From assembly GCF_932294415.1 (NCBI RefSeq), contig NC_065537.1:372001-436000 (forward strand): DNA of 64,000 bases. The letters run 5' to 3'. The notes beneath the pieces were generated by a model. It saw only the letters and a list, made by a program, of their open reading frames with translations, searched no databases and was not told the DNA's origin. Source of the stretch: Quercus robur (lineage: Eukaryota; Streptophyta; Magnoliopsida; Fagales; Fagaceae). The position numbers and the translations under genes were made by a program. Numbering within the stretch: position 1 is the first letter of the stretch; each line of letters starts with the position of its first letter. This document shows, piece after piece, positions 11,323 to 22,810 of this stretch.

Positions 11323-11448
11323 AATAAGAACTAACTCCTATCAAATACAAATTTGAAATAATAACAACCTAATCTACTATTGCTAATTTATCATTCAAAT
11401 TCAAAAAAAAAAAAAAAAATCCAATTTGTATAGCAGGTGCATCCTCCA

Positions 11449-12385
11449 TGTTGGTTTTTAGACCCCTTAAAACCACAATCAGATTAACCTAAGTAATTAG
11501 CCAAGTGATTACTTAGTCCAAATTACAAGTCTAGGTTATCACAATCAAACAATCATATCATGCATAGCAGCGGAAAGATAAATAACACAACAATATGATA
11601 ACCTAGGAAAACCAAACCGGTAAAAAACCTTGAGAGGATTTAACCTAGCTATCCTCAAGATAAAAAGCAAATCCACTAGAAAGAATCGAAATTCATACAA
11701 TAAGACTTACAGGCCCCCACGCTCGACTTTTTATTGCTACCAACCAGTAGAACTTACTGACATGACCACGTGCAAGCTCTGAATCCACGGACTCCTTCTT
11801 TCTTTGGCTTTTGCAAAACACAAACATCCATGTTTGTGACTTTGAGATCCCACTCAAAGGTTTAGCAACACAAACTCTCCTGTTTGTGACTCAAAGACCA
11901 CCCTTGAAGGTTTAGATCATCAGCACCTTTGATGACTAGAGAAGACAGCAACTTCTACAATACCGGATCTTGAGATTCTTCAAAGAATAGCACCGGTAGA
12001 AGACATAAGAAAGCTTTTTAGGAACAAAACCCTAAATACAAAAGAGGCACACTCTTTTCCCTCTGAAAAACCGCATAAAAACGTGCTTAGGGTTCCTTTA
12101 TATACTGGGAGAAGTAGATTAGAAACCCTAATCCTTAATGGGCTTGAACTCCTGTTTGGGCTTAATTAAAATTCTGCAGATACAACTTTCGATAGATCAA
12201 GCCTGTCTTTCGATCGATCGAACCAGACAGATTATGAAATCTTCTTCCTGCAGCTTGTATGTTCTTGAATCTTGACTTGAATCACATTAAGCATTGTCTA
12301 ATAAAACCTATAGACTCTAAGATCTATATCTAGACAAGTTTGTGTTCACGATTTGCCAATTGTTCTAAACATTTAGAACCTAACA
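11449..12385 (-). repeat. 3' LTR of the non-autonomous Copia element
   Basis: 937-bp copy, bounded by tgttgg...ctaaca. Immediately to its right lies aactccccttttgg, which on the minus strand is the polypurine tract. It contains palindromic tcgatcgatcg words near 12215. Confidence 0.9.
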
Positions 12386-12399
12386 AACTCCCCTTTTGG
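12386..12399 (-). promoter_or_regulatory. Polypurine tract (plus-strand primer) of the non-autonomous Copia element
   Basis: Minus-strand CCAAAAGGGGAGTT abuts the 3' LTR, the position required for priming plus-strand DNA synthesis. Confidence 0.8.
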
Positions 12400-14511
12400 C
12401 AATTCGTGACAAAACTTTCATACAAAATGAAATGCTTAAATACAAGAACAACCCAATACAATAAAATGCCCAATTACATCACAAATCTCAATCTAAGACT
12501 CCTAACCTAGAAGTTGCAAGAAGAGGTAGAAGGTCTTAATCAGAATGCACCTGTCTTTCCTGAAACACTCAACAGACACATCACCGCATGTGTGGAAAGA
12601 AAGACATATAAACAATAATATGAAATAGAATATAAAAAAATAAACTAACTCTCCCCCTAAGTTAGATACATCAAAAAGTTTTTATATTCTCCCCCTAAAC
12701 AAAATAAACAGGTCATCTATATCTCCCCCTTTTTGTCACGTATTGACAAAGACTACCTAATCAAAAGGTAGACAGAAAACATACACAACAGAGTAAGAGA
12801 AAATAGAGACAACTTCTCCTATGAAGAGCAACAACTCCCCCTAAGAACCACAAAGGTTAAAAAAAATTTCTCCCCCTATAAAAATAGGAAAAACAAAACA
12901 AGTTTTGGGAAAAACAGTTTTGAGGAAAAATAAAGGGGTTGGGGATAAATAAAAAGACACAAACCAAGTTTTTTTTAAAAAAAAAAAACTAAGTTGAGGA
13001 TACACATGAAGAAAAAATATTCTCTCTTTCAATAAAATGCAAACATGACACTATGTGACCCATAAACAGTTGCATGAGTAGAGAAAATATTTGCACATTG
13101 ATTATCCATCATAACTCTTAAGAAAATAATTTTCTACAATTCACACATAAAAATAGCATATACTAGAAAGTACATAACTCAAAAATTAATCAATCAATTT
13201 TTAAATCAAGTTGAGTACCCAATTTAGCAAAGTGTATGCATGTTATGTGTGAAAACAATGAGAGATATGACTGCAAAACTGCAAGATGGATACAGAAAAC
13301 AATGCAATGCATGAGAATCCTAAACATAAATGATGCATGGAAAAATCATATTTTTGAAAAAACAGAGCAATTTAATGTAGAAACTCCTCAAAGCACAATA
13401 TTTCATGAATGAAATGCATGAGTATGAGATTAAAAGTTTTTCAACCAATTTGTCCTCAAAAACTCAAACATTAAGCATATTTTGCATCAAAATCAAAGAA
13501 TTTTAATCTTGGATGGCCACAACAAGATCACACACAATATAATATACCATGTTTAGCAAAGAGTAACTTGTGTAGCGTGTGCAACTAGGAAAAGTTTGAG
13601 AGACATGTGAGGTGATATGTGAATAGCAATCAATCACAAAGTCTACAAAATTCATCACATTGAATTTAGAAGAGACTATCACCTAAAGAGTTACATCATA
13701 TAACTCCCACATCTCCTAAATCATAAGCTTGCAATCATGTAAGTTTCTTGAATTTATACCTCATAATATACACACCAATTTTAAGTACTAAGCAATTAAA
13801 CCGAGGCTTCACCTTATGTTCTTTTTGTGCATGTGCTACACTTTCTCGAGCACAAAATCTTATGATATGCACTAAGGTGTTCATGATTGGCTAGTGAACA
13901 GTGGTGAGATGGTTATTTATGCCTTTCTCTAAAAGTTCAAGTCCAACATTCAAAGACATGTGACTTCAAGATTAAGACAGAGTAATCAAAAACCATAAAC
14001 ATCTTTCCCACACAACATGCACTACAAAGCTTCAACTAGTAAAGTGCAATAAGTAAACTCATCAAAGCTAAACAAGGTACATAAACTTGTTATATAAAGA
14101 TAATATGGTCAATCCTTGATTATAAATCCAAGATGTAAAATACAAAACACAAAAATCTTTTTGGTTTTAAAAAATTTATGACCAAAAACAAAAAGCACAC
14201 ATTATGCTAAATGAACAATACAAATGCAATGCATGACAGTACTTAACTAAGCTATAGAGGGTACACAAACAAGAAATATCAATTTCTTAATTAACCCTTG
14301 AGTATATGTACAAACTAGTACATACTCATACAAAATCAAAAAAAGCTTAGCACTTATATAACACATACTATTCAAGTTTCTCCACAATGTCAAGCATGTT
14401 CTAAATTAAGAGAGATATCATAATTTATGTAATTCTCAAGAAAAATAAAACAAGACTCAAAATAAAATATTTTTGTCTTTTTGAAAATTTTCAATGTTTT
14501 TGGATTTTTTT

Positions 14512-14558
<47 letters not shown>

Positions 14559-14730
14559 ACAAAACAACAAAAACAAAACATGTCCACAAACAATTGAAAG
14601 AATTAAATCAAGGACAAGTCAACAACACTCACCTTAGAGAATTTTTTCTCACCCATATAGCACGTGTTTTCGGTTTTATAGGTGAAAATCCATGAGAAGC
14701 AGAGTGTATTTGAAGAATTACACTAATCTT
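12400..14730. other. Non-coding interior of the non-autonomous Copia element
   Basis: About 2.3 kb between the gag-like ORF and the polypurine tract, very A-rich on the + strand, without any credible frame. It includes a 35-nt A-run (14516-14550). In an autonomous Copia element this place would hold protease, integrase, RT and RNase H. Confidence 0.7.
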
Positions 14731-15567
14731 CTAAGACAGACTAAAATCCTGCAAATTCCTTTCACAAGCCAACAAGCTTAAATTTTTCAAAATAATATGA
14801 ACTAATTTATATGGACTTATGGCAGGAGAAATATCATCACAAATCCTAGACTGAAACATAGAATGCTTCAATTTCAGTTTATGACAATTAGGACGAATGT
14901 GACCACAGACACCACAAAAATGGTAGACAGGAACAAATTTAGGAACATCAGTATTCCTAGTGGGGTTTCCGGTCACAGGCTTTGGTTCTTGCCTCAACAA
15001 AGAACAATTTGGTCTAATATGACCAACAACACCACAAAGGTGACAGGTAGGTACAAAAACAGATTTATTATGCTCTTTAACAGTAGGTTTAGACTTAGGT
15101 TTAGAAACTTCAGCGTCAACATCAGAACTTTTACCTTTGTCTAACCTAGCAAAATAAGTCTTTTCTTTATTATTCCTCTTAAAATGAGGGATATAAACTT
15201 TCTCAATTTTAGGCTTAAGAGAAACAGAAACACTTCTGTTATCAACTGCAGGCTTGGTACTAGTCAAATTTTCAATTTTAACTTTAGATTCAACTAACTC
15301 TTGTTCCAAGCTTTTCATCTTCTCATCTTGAGAGGAAATTTGATTTCTCAAAAATTCATTCTTTTTATTAGATTCATCTAATCTAACAATCAATTCATCT
15401 TTTTCAAGATTAGCCAATTTTAACTCTTCCTTGAATTTCTTAGCAATTTTCATAGATTTCAATAATTCCTTACGAAGAGTTTCACAGGCATCAATAAAAT
15501 CAATAGAAGCATGAGCAGAAACATGATCAGAAAGACGCTTCAAATTATCCATGACAACAGGGGTCAA
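14731..15567 (-). CDS. Gag-like protein with coiled coil and two zinc knuckles (transposon ORF)
   Basis: A 278-aa open frame begins 45 nt downstream of the PBS. Residues about 20-105 are Lys/Glu/Leu-rich with heptad character (LRKELLKSMKIAKKFKEEL), suggesting a coiled coil. A CCHC knuckle follows (CHLCGVVGHIRPNC). A second copy reads YHFCGVCGHIRPNC, where the first Cys is replaced by Tyr. The region corresponds to the C-terminal half of Copia Gag; the N-terminal UBN2-type capsid domain is missing. The frame is intact, so the protein may still be translatable. Confidence 0.75.
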   Translation of the reverse strand: MTPVVMDNLKRLSDHVSAHASIDFIDACETLRKELLKSMKIAKKFKEELKLANLEKDELIVRLDESNKKNEFLRNQISSQDEKMKSLEQELVESKVKIENLTSTKPAVDNRSVSVSLKPKIEKVYIPHFKRNNKEKTYFARLDKGKSSDVDAEVSKPKSKPTVKEHNKSVFVPTCHLCGVVGHIRPNCSLLRQEPKPVTGNPTRNTDVPKFVPVYHFCGVCGHIRPNCHKLKLKHSMFQSRICDDISPAISPYKLVHIILKNLSLLACERNLQDFSLS

Positions 15568-15611
15568 GGATCAACTCTTAGATCAAAAGATCTAAAACAA
15601 AAGAGCAACCT

Positions 15612-15623
15612 GCTCTGATACCA
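15612..15623 (-). promoter_or_regulatory. Primer-binding site for initiator tRNA-Met
   Basis: Minus-strand TGGTATCAGAGC, two bases inside the 5' LTR end, matches the standard plant Copia PBS. Confidence 0.9.
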
Positions 15624-15625
15624 CT

Positions 15626-16563
15626 TGTTGGCTTTTAGACCCCTTAAAACCACAATCAGATTAACCTAAGTAATTAGCCAAGTGATTACTTAGTCCAAAT
15701 TACAAGTCTAGGTTATCACAATCAAACAATCATATCATGCATAGTAGCGGAAAGATAAATAACACAACGATATGATAACCTAGGAAAACCAAATTGGTAA
15801 AAAACCTAGAGAGGATTTAACCTAGTTATCCTCAAGGTAAAAAGCAAATCCACTAGAAAAAATCGAAGTTCATACAATAAGACTTACAAGCCCCCACACT
15901 CGACTTCTTATTGCTACCAACTAGTAGAACTTACTAACATGACCACGTGCAAACTCCGAATCCACGGACTCCTTCTTTCTTTGGCTTTTGCAAAACACAA
16001 ACACCCCTGTTTGTGACTTTGAGATCCCACTCAAAGGTTTAGCAACACAAACTCTCCTGTTTATGACTCCAAGACCACCTTTGAAGGTTTAGATCATCAC
16101 CACCTTTGATGACTAAAGAAGACAACAACTTCTACAATACCGGATCTTGAGATTCTTCAAAGGATAGCACCGATAGAAGACATAAGAGAGCTTTTTAGGA
16201 ACAAAACTCTAAATACAAAAGAGGCACACTCTTTTCTCTCTTAAAAACCACATAAAAACGTGCTTAGAGTTTCCTTTATATACTGGTAGAAGTAAATTAG
16301 AAACCCTAATCCTTAATGGGCTTGAACTGCTGTTTGGGCTTAATTAAAATTCTGCAGATACGACTTTCGATCGATCGAGCCTGTCTTTCGATCGATCGAA
16401 CCAAACAGATTATGAAATCTTCTTCCTGCAGCTTGTATGTTCTTGAATCTTGACTTGAATCATATTGAGCATTGTCTAATAAAACCTATAAACTCTAAGA
16501 TCTATATCTAGACAAGTTTGTGTTCACGATTTGCCAATTGTTCTAAACATTTAGAACCTAACA
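15626..16563 (-). repeat. 5' LTR of the non-autonomous Copia element
   Basis: 938-bp copy; starts tgttggctttt on the + strand and ends aacctaaca, followed by the TSD ctcca. It should hold the element's promoter, firing leftward. Confidence 0.9.
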
Positions 16564-16568
16564 CTCCA

Positions 16569-17323
16569 ACATATTACAACTCTAGAATTATTGATGATGC
16601 TTGGAGTACATCACTATGATTCTCCAAAATTTCATGAGATCCTTGTACTTTTGATTGTTCTTTGATTTGCAAAATTACATTGGATTGTTTATCTAAGACC
16701 TCTATAATTTGATATCATGAATCTTGCATCTTTGCTTCCATCTTTGGTATGCTTTTGGACATGTCCTTGAGAATCTCTAACATTCAGTTGACATGCCCTG
16801 ACATTGTTTGTTGTCCTTCAAGATTGAAGCTTTGATATGGGCTAGTCATGAAGAACTTTAAGCATGATGCAAAAACTGATTTTAACAAAGGGGTTTTTTT
16901 TTTGGCAAGTGGGATGGGTGACGTTTTGAGTAATGGGTCAAGTTAGGAAAAAAAATGTTGGTTTCAGCGAAATGATCTAGTGGAAAGTTGAAACACGGTG
17001 ATTTTTTTTTTTTTGGTTGTGCATTATTGACAGTACCGGTGGGGTGTAGGTTTTGATGATGACAAGGGTGGGTTTGACAGAACCTTTTTTTTAGTGTGGC
17101 TTTTTTGATGGAGATGCAAATCAAAATGCTTTGATTCCAAATGTTGTGAACTAGGATAATTAAAAGATAGATTAATCAATTCGAAATGACTAGCCTCCTG
17201 AACTTACAAGGAGAATAGACTTTTTTTAGTTAATTTTCTGCTTAAGTTTCATTCCTTACTTCAGGACCTTCACAGTACATAAATAGTACTTACAATGAGA
17301 TAACTATCCTATGAACTCTAACA
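16569..17323 (-). mobile_element. Remnant of an older LTR element, host of the Copia insertion
   Basis: 17142-17323 (182 bp, tgttgtgaac...ctctaaca) looks like a 5' LTR on the minus strand. Two bases inside it is TGGAATCAAAGC (17139-17128), a variant of the tRNA-Met PBS. Leftward from there, a stop-interrupted minus-strand frame with a Gln/Lys-rich, coiled-coil-like translation (KDMSKSIPKMEAKMQDS) runs to 16569. The partner LTR is at about 11154-11322. No target duplication was found, so limits are uncertain. Confidence 0.55.
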
Positions 17324-18095
17324 AACTCTCTATATTTTTTGTAACATTTGGAGAGTAAACAGTACATTTTGTCTTTTATCTATCTACTTTTTCAAATACA
17401 CTTTTCAGTACACTCTATAATTTTTTTTTTATCCAATTTAAATATTATTTTTTTCATTCTTTCTTTAATCTTCATTTATTATTTTTTAATCTTTCTATAT
17501 TTTTCATTTATTTATTCCCAACAATTACATTTTTCAAATTCCCAACTGCTATATTTTTTAAATCATAACATTTTTTTATAACATTTTAATTAATTTGAAA
17601 TTTATCAAAATTTTTTGTTAGTCTTGAAATTTATCAAATTTATGTAATTTGAAATGAAATTATTCATTACATTTTCCATACAAAATCCATTAATTTTTGC
17701 CTACTTTTTTATTTTTTTAAGGTTAGGATTATTATTCATTAACTTATCATTATCCCTTTCAATAATTTTTTTTTTTTAAACCCTATTAACTTATCAATAG
17801 TTTTTTTTTTTTTTTTTTTTGATAAGAACTTATCAATAGTTGAATACTTTTAATTGGTTGGATGAACGGTTTATTCTTTTGCTAAAGCGGATTTTGGGGG
17901 CGTAATAGTAATTTAAGGCCTGGAAGAGACGACCAAGTAACCAACAGGTGATGGTGATGGTTAGTTAGAGCAGGAGAAGAGTGAAGACCATCCGGTGATG
18001 GTTAGTTAGCCCAGCCCAGCCCAGCCCAGCCCATTAGAACCAAAAATCAAACCCGGCCTTGACTCACCGAAACACGCCCGAGTCGACTCACCTAA
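17324..18095. other. Intergenic AT-rich sequence
   Basis: No gene seen. Low-complexity T-rich sequence, a small poly-T insertion (separate entry) and a pentamer array cccag x5 at about 18010-18033. A segment with gtgatggttagttag occurs twice (about 17948-17967 and 17994-18009). Confidence 0.5.
17788..17841. mobile_element. Minimal poly-T retroinsertion with 15-bp target duplication
   Basis: aacttatcaatagtt occurs at 17788-17802 and 17827-17841. Between them is only a T-run ending in gataag. Reversed, the insert reads CTTATC followed by poly-A, the same as the 3' end of the L1 family in this window (ttacttatcaaaaa near 22850). It is therefore best read as an L1 insertion truncated to its last few bases. 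Confidence 0.7.
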
Positions 18096-19004
18096 CTAAA
18101 CTTTGGCCAAAATGGCCAACTGGCCTTAAAATCGTAACTATCTAGTTAGTAGGCGCTGTTTAGAAACATATTTTGTTTATAGCATCTCGAGTCTTAAAGA
18201 CTCGATTTTGGGCTTCAAAATCGAGTCTTTGAGGCTCGATTTGTATGCTTAGACCAGTTCTGATATGGCACTTTGTCCACATGGGTATCCACCTGGAAAT
18301 CGAGTCTCTAAGACTCGATTTCAAACCCAAAATTTTTTTTAAAAAATTCTAAGTCTCTCTACATGCCGAAATACCCAAAACAAATTTAAGAACGCAGATC
18401 AGATCAGATCAGAGGGAGAGAAAGAGAAACACACAGCTACTCAGATCAGATCAGAGGGAGAGAAACAGAGAACCTCACTTCTAAACCTCACCAGGCTCGC
18501 GCGAGCCCCAGGCCGCACGCGAGCCTCAGGCCGCGCGCGACCCAGGCTCGCGCAAGCCCCAGGCCACGCGCGAGCCCCTGGCTGCGCTCGACGTTGGCCG
18601 GCGCGAGCCCCAGGCCGCCTGGGTCGCTGGTCAATTTCTGGTCATGTCGTGCGCGCCTGGGTCTCCGATCTTCTCTCCCTTTCTGTTTCTGGTTTTCTTT
18701 TCTTTTTTCTTTTTCTTTTTTCTCTGGGTTTTTCCTCTGATTCTCTGGTGTTTGGTTTGAGTGGTATATATAGGGGTTAGAAATCGAGTCTTAGAGACTC
18801 GATTTCTATGTAAATGCCATGTGGCAGTTCTGCCACATCAGAGTTGGTCCAAGCTACAAACCGAGCCTCAAAGACTCAATTTTGAAGATCAAAATCGAGT
18901 CTTTAAGACTCGAGATGCTATAAACAAAATATGTTTCTAAACAGAACCTACTAACTAAATAGTTACCATTTTAAGGCCAATTGGCCATTTTGGCCCTAAA
19001 CTTT
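18096..19004. mobile_element. Non-autonomous Mutator-like element (MULE) with 9-bp TSD and long TIRs
   Basis: The element is 18105-18995 (891 bp). The 9-bp target site ctaaacttt is perfectly repeated at 18096-18104 and 18996-19004. The ends are inverted repeats of about 180 bp starting ggccaaaatggccaa on both sides; only scattered mismatches were seen. Within each TIR the word cgagtcttaaagactcg forms a further palindrome. A 9-bp TSD with long TIRs is diagnostic of MULEs. The interior has a duplicated gatcagatcagagggagagaaa word and a strongly GC-rich patch (about 18490-18625) made of cgcgagccccaggc repeats, unlike its AT-rich surroundings. No transposase frame. The GC-rich cargo might be captured host sequence (Pack-MULE), which is inference. 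Confidence 0.92.
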
Positions 19005-19097
19005 TGGATTGGGTTTCTCTCTCTCTCTCTCTACCTGATAGTGTGAGTTTCGCACCTACATCAAAACCCCCCTTCTTAGAGAGAGTTAACATCTTAA

Positions 19098-19134
<37 letters not shown>

Positions 19135-19231
19135 AACACACTCCCCCTTCTTAGAGAGAGACCAAAAAAAAAAAAAAATTTAAAAACTCCTATACTATGT
19201 AATTTTCTTGATATCCAAACAGAAAAAAAGA
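19005..19231 (+). promoter_or_regulatory. 5' leader and proximal promoter of the RETICULATA-related gene
   Basis: Only about 230 bp separate the MULE from the start codon. The stretch carries two CT microsatellites (19015-19032 and about 19100-19131), common in plant 5' UTRs (Y-patch type), and a duplicated cttcttagagagag word. No clear TATA box is seen, so much of the original promoter may lie left of, or have been displaced by, the MULE. Confidence 0.45.
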
Positions 19232-21229
19232 ATGTCTCACGCGGTGTTCCAAACGGCGCAAATTATGCCGATAAGGACCTTATCATCATCGTCGTCATCA
19301 GCGAAGGCGGTTGCTGGTGGTCCCTACTTGCCGCCGGTAGCCGGTAAGAAACTTGCTCGCAGTAGGAGGGGAGTTCTGGTACTCAAAGCCTTTTCTTCTT
19401 CTTATTCTTCTTCTTCGTTGTCGGCAGTGGTGGAAGGAGACTCCTCCTTCTCCGTGAGTTTATTGGAGCGTTGCTTGGTAGCGCCACCGGCTGTTTCTTC
19501 TTCTTCTTCTTCTATGCTGAGTCCGGTTATGAAAGGGCAGTACGGTGCGTTTGGTGCGGTTACCTTGGAGAAAGGCAAGCTTGATACGTCCCAGAAGCAA
19601 TCCCAGTCTAGCCCCGAGGTACTTCTTTCTCTCTTTCTTTCTAACATCTATTAGTGTTTGGATGCTCAGAGTTTTTCAGAATTATTTGAGACATTACACA
19701 TTTAGTCTATGTTTCACAATTATTTGGAGATAAAAGAAAATTTATGTTAGAGTTAACTGTAGGACCTTTTTTGCACAAACTTAAAATTATTAAGAACTAA
19801 AATGAATCATCATGTCCAAGCTAGGATAGGCTAAGATTTGAGGACTAAATGTTTACTTCAACAATAGAATTCTTGAGATTCATTGCTCTAACTTTGTCAC
19901 CAAAATAAATAAAATAATTTAAGATTCTGCTTAAGTTTCCTGTTTGAATTTTTACAAGGCTTTTCTTAACATTTAGTACCATAGAGCATAGTTGACCTTG
20001 TATCAGCCTTATTACAATTTTTTCTTTAACTTAATAGGTCTTGTAACTCTTATATAGCCTTCTGAGATAAAGTGGACTTCGGGTTGTGTTTGAAACTGGT
20101 GAAATCGGTAGTTTTGATACCATCTAAATTATATAACTCCTAAATTATGCAAATATTATTTTAGGGGGAACCAACATATTTATAGATTTGGACTTGGGTG
20201 CTGATCTAGGTCTAAGTACTCAGATTCGATGTTCTGCATTCCTTTAACCAATTGACTGAGTTTTACTGCTTTGATTTGGTTTAAACATGTTGTAATGAAA
20301 ATTGTTCATTGTCTTGGGCAACATGACTGATACTTCTGGAATTGCAGACTGCAATAGGGGGAGGTGGTGGAGATATTGGAAAGAAAATAAATCATGGTGG
20401 TGGTGATGGTGGTGATGATGATGGCGATGACGACGATTACTTTGATGACTTTGATGATGGTGATGAAGGGGATGAGGGAGGCCTATTTAGGAGACGTAAA
20501 TTTCTTGAGGAGGTTAAAATTCTTTTATATGCTCTTGAGTAGATTAAATGTTTTGCCTGTGAGTGCTGTTAATTAGTATTTTCTAATGCAGCTATAATCT
20601 TGTGCCTTTTATCAGCTTTTTGATCGTAAATTCGTAGATGCGGTGTTAAACGAGTGGCAGAAGACAATGATGGATTTGCCTGCTGGATTCCGACAAGCAT
20701 ATGAAATGGTATGGTATTTCTCTAACTACATGCTTTTGGCAAAGAATTATCTCTCCATATACCAACTCAAATTTTGCCTCCAGGGTCTGGTTAGCTCTGC
20801 TCAAATGGTAAAATTCCTAGCAATCAATGCCCAGCCAACTACTACTAGATTTATCTCCCGAGCACTTCCTGAAGGAATGTCGAGGGCATTTATTGGCAGG
20901 TGAATATGCTTCCTTTAATTCCACATCATCGGCTGTCAAAGTTGCAGAGTTCCCATATAATCCTATGCTACATTTACATATTAATCTCTCTCCCTCTCTC
21001 TCTCTCTCTCTGTTTTTGGTCTTAACTGTTCATATCTGCAATGTTTTGTGGGATTGTTTTGCTTTTGGCACTTGAAACAATTTATTGTGATATAATCCCT
21101 CAGTATGTTCATTTCCAATAAAAAAAGGATCCTAATTATATTCTTAAGGATTCACTTTTGCTTCCTTAGATGCTGATACAGTAGAAATAGCTCAAGGAAT
21201 TCAGTCTCTGGCATCAGGCTTATCTTTTT

Positions 21230-21450
21230 TCAAGAATGACAAAGCTTTACATGTGCATTCACCATGATATTTGAATATAAAAAAACTAAGCTTACCTGTG
21301 TGCGTTTATCATAATTTCTGAATATAAAGGAACAAAGCTTTGCACAAGTGCATTTGCCATGAAATGTGAATATAAAAAACTGTTTCATGACATTGAAACT
21401 TTTTGTGTGATACAAGGTTGCAATTAGCCTACAACTTAAACTGATTCCCT
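21230..21450. repeat. Degenerate tandem repeat in intron 4
   Basis: The words aaagcttwrcaygtgcat..ccatgatattgaatataaa recur about three times at spacing near 65-75 bp (from 21240, 21290 and 21332). No coding content. Confidence 0.4.
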
Positions 21451-21530
21451 TGAAATTTGGGCTTCTTTTAATAGATTCCTGTTCCTGTTCCTGTTCTGTG
21501 ATATGGGCATATGGCGTTTTGTTCGTGTCA

Positions 21531-21534
<4 letters not shown>

Positions 21535-21587
<53 letters not shown>

Positions 21588-21620
21588 ATTTCAAAAAAAA
21601 AAAAAAAAAAGAGAGAGAAA
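21535..21620. repeat. CT microsatellite and A-run in intron 4
   Basis: A (CT)n tract of about 48 bp (about 21535-21582) is followed by an 18-nt A-run and GA-rich sequence. The open frames across it are artefacts of the repeat. Confidence 0.85.
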
Positions 21621-22224
21621 GAAAAGAAAATCGAAGAATGAAAAGAGAAAAGTGAGGAGAATGCAGGATATCTCCTTATTCTCAAAAAAAAAAAAGCTTA
21701 CCTTAAAACCAGTTTGGCGGAAAATTCCTCCAACCCACTATGTGGCGATTGATAAAACCGTCCTCGTTATCTTTTAGTCACATGATCTATTTACTGAGTC
21801 ATGTGACTTGTTTAAGTAATACAAGTGGATGGTTGCATGAATCACCACGTAATGGGTTGGAGGAGGCTTTTGGAGGAAAAATCTATCCTATTATTATTCG
21901 GTTCTTTAGTACTAGATTAGAACCCTTGCTGAAGTGTAAGATTAAAGACCTGGTGAACACCTTGAGATGCAGTAAAGTATTTTATGTTGATTTCTGTCAC
22001 ATGAGGGGACCCTGGGTTTAGAATATGCAGTGTATGAGATAATAGATATTGATTTGTTAAGGCGATCAAGTTATAATGTAACTCAAGCCGTTGGACATGT
22101 GTCATTTGGGTTCTAAGTATACTCCGATGTAGGACAGCTGTAGTATGGATGCATTTAACAACTGTCTTATGTGATAAAGGTGGTGAGTTATGTGTAAACA
22201 GAATGGGGAAAATGCAGAGGTTTT

Positions 22225-22810
22225 GGGGTATGTCTACCCCAGCCCCATTTCCATGGAAAATTATCAGTAGGTCTAAGTTTGCCCTAGGGTTTCTTTCTTT
22301 TCTTGGACTGCTGCAAAGGGGAAGATTTTGACTAATGAGTAAGTATGTAAGGTATTATTGTTATTGATTGGTGTGTTGGGTGCAAATGGAATGGGGAAAA
22401 TGTGGACCATTTGCTCCTACATTGTCCTATAGCATTTGAGCTGCGGTCCGTGGTTTTTTGTTTATTTGGTATACTTTGGGTTATGCCACAGTAGTTTATG
22501 GATTTGTTAACATCTTGGGAGGGCAGTTTTGGCTGGAATCATAATGCCGTTATATTGAAAATGGTGCCGCATTGCTTGATGTGGCGTATTTGGTGGGAAA
22601 GATGCTAGTACTTTTGAGGGATGTGAACATTCTAGCAGTGAGCTTAAGTCATTTTTTTTTTACTCCTTGATGGATTGGACTAGAGTTCTTCAATTAGATT
22701 CTTCTTTTTCCTTGTTAGAGATGATTGAGCAGTATAATTTGAGAGGATGATTTCATTTTCCTTTTTTGTATACTGAACTTGCAAGTTTTTGATTTAATAA
22801 AGATTTGTTA
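22225..22810 (+). mobile_element. L1 LINE 3' fragment (zf-RVT region) in intron 4
   Basis: Shifting frames encode words of the zinc-finger/RNase H-proximal part of L1 ORF2: [16 protein letters not shown], then [12 protein letters not shown] and VPHCLMWRIWW. Frames are broken throughout. The fragment ends in a 3' UTR like that of the other copies, with gatttaataaagatttgttactta. That last word is repeated near 22838-22860, probably from tail slippage or a second truncated copy. Confidence 0.75.

Larger units (their letters stand above)
11449..16563 (-). mobile_element. Non-autonomous Copia-type LTR retrotransposon, gag-like ORF only, complete ends
   Basis: Two direct LTRs of 937 and 938 bp (11449-12385, 15626-16563), both starting tgttgg and ending taaca, flank a 3240-bp interior. 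The 5-bp target site ctcca is repeated at 11444-11448 and 16564-16568. On the minus strand the order is 5' LTR, a PBS complementary to initiator tRNA-Met (TGGTATCAGAGC, 15623-15612), a gag-like ORF (15567-14731), about 2.3 kb of non-coding AT-rich sequence, a polypurine tract (12399-12386) and the 3' LTR. No integrase, reverse transcriptase or RNase H is present. The LTRs differ by roughly 4-5% over the first 340 bp by eye. The element needs enzymes from another copy to move. Confidence 0.92.

Noticed and set aside
14863-15144. Plus-strand open frame of 93 codons
   Set aside because: Antisense shadow of the Copia gag-like ORF.
21450-21777. Open frames with long Ser-Leu or Glu-Arg runs
   Set aside because: Translations of the CT microsatellite.
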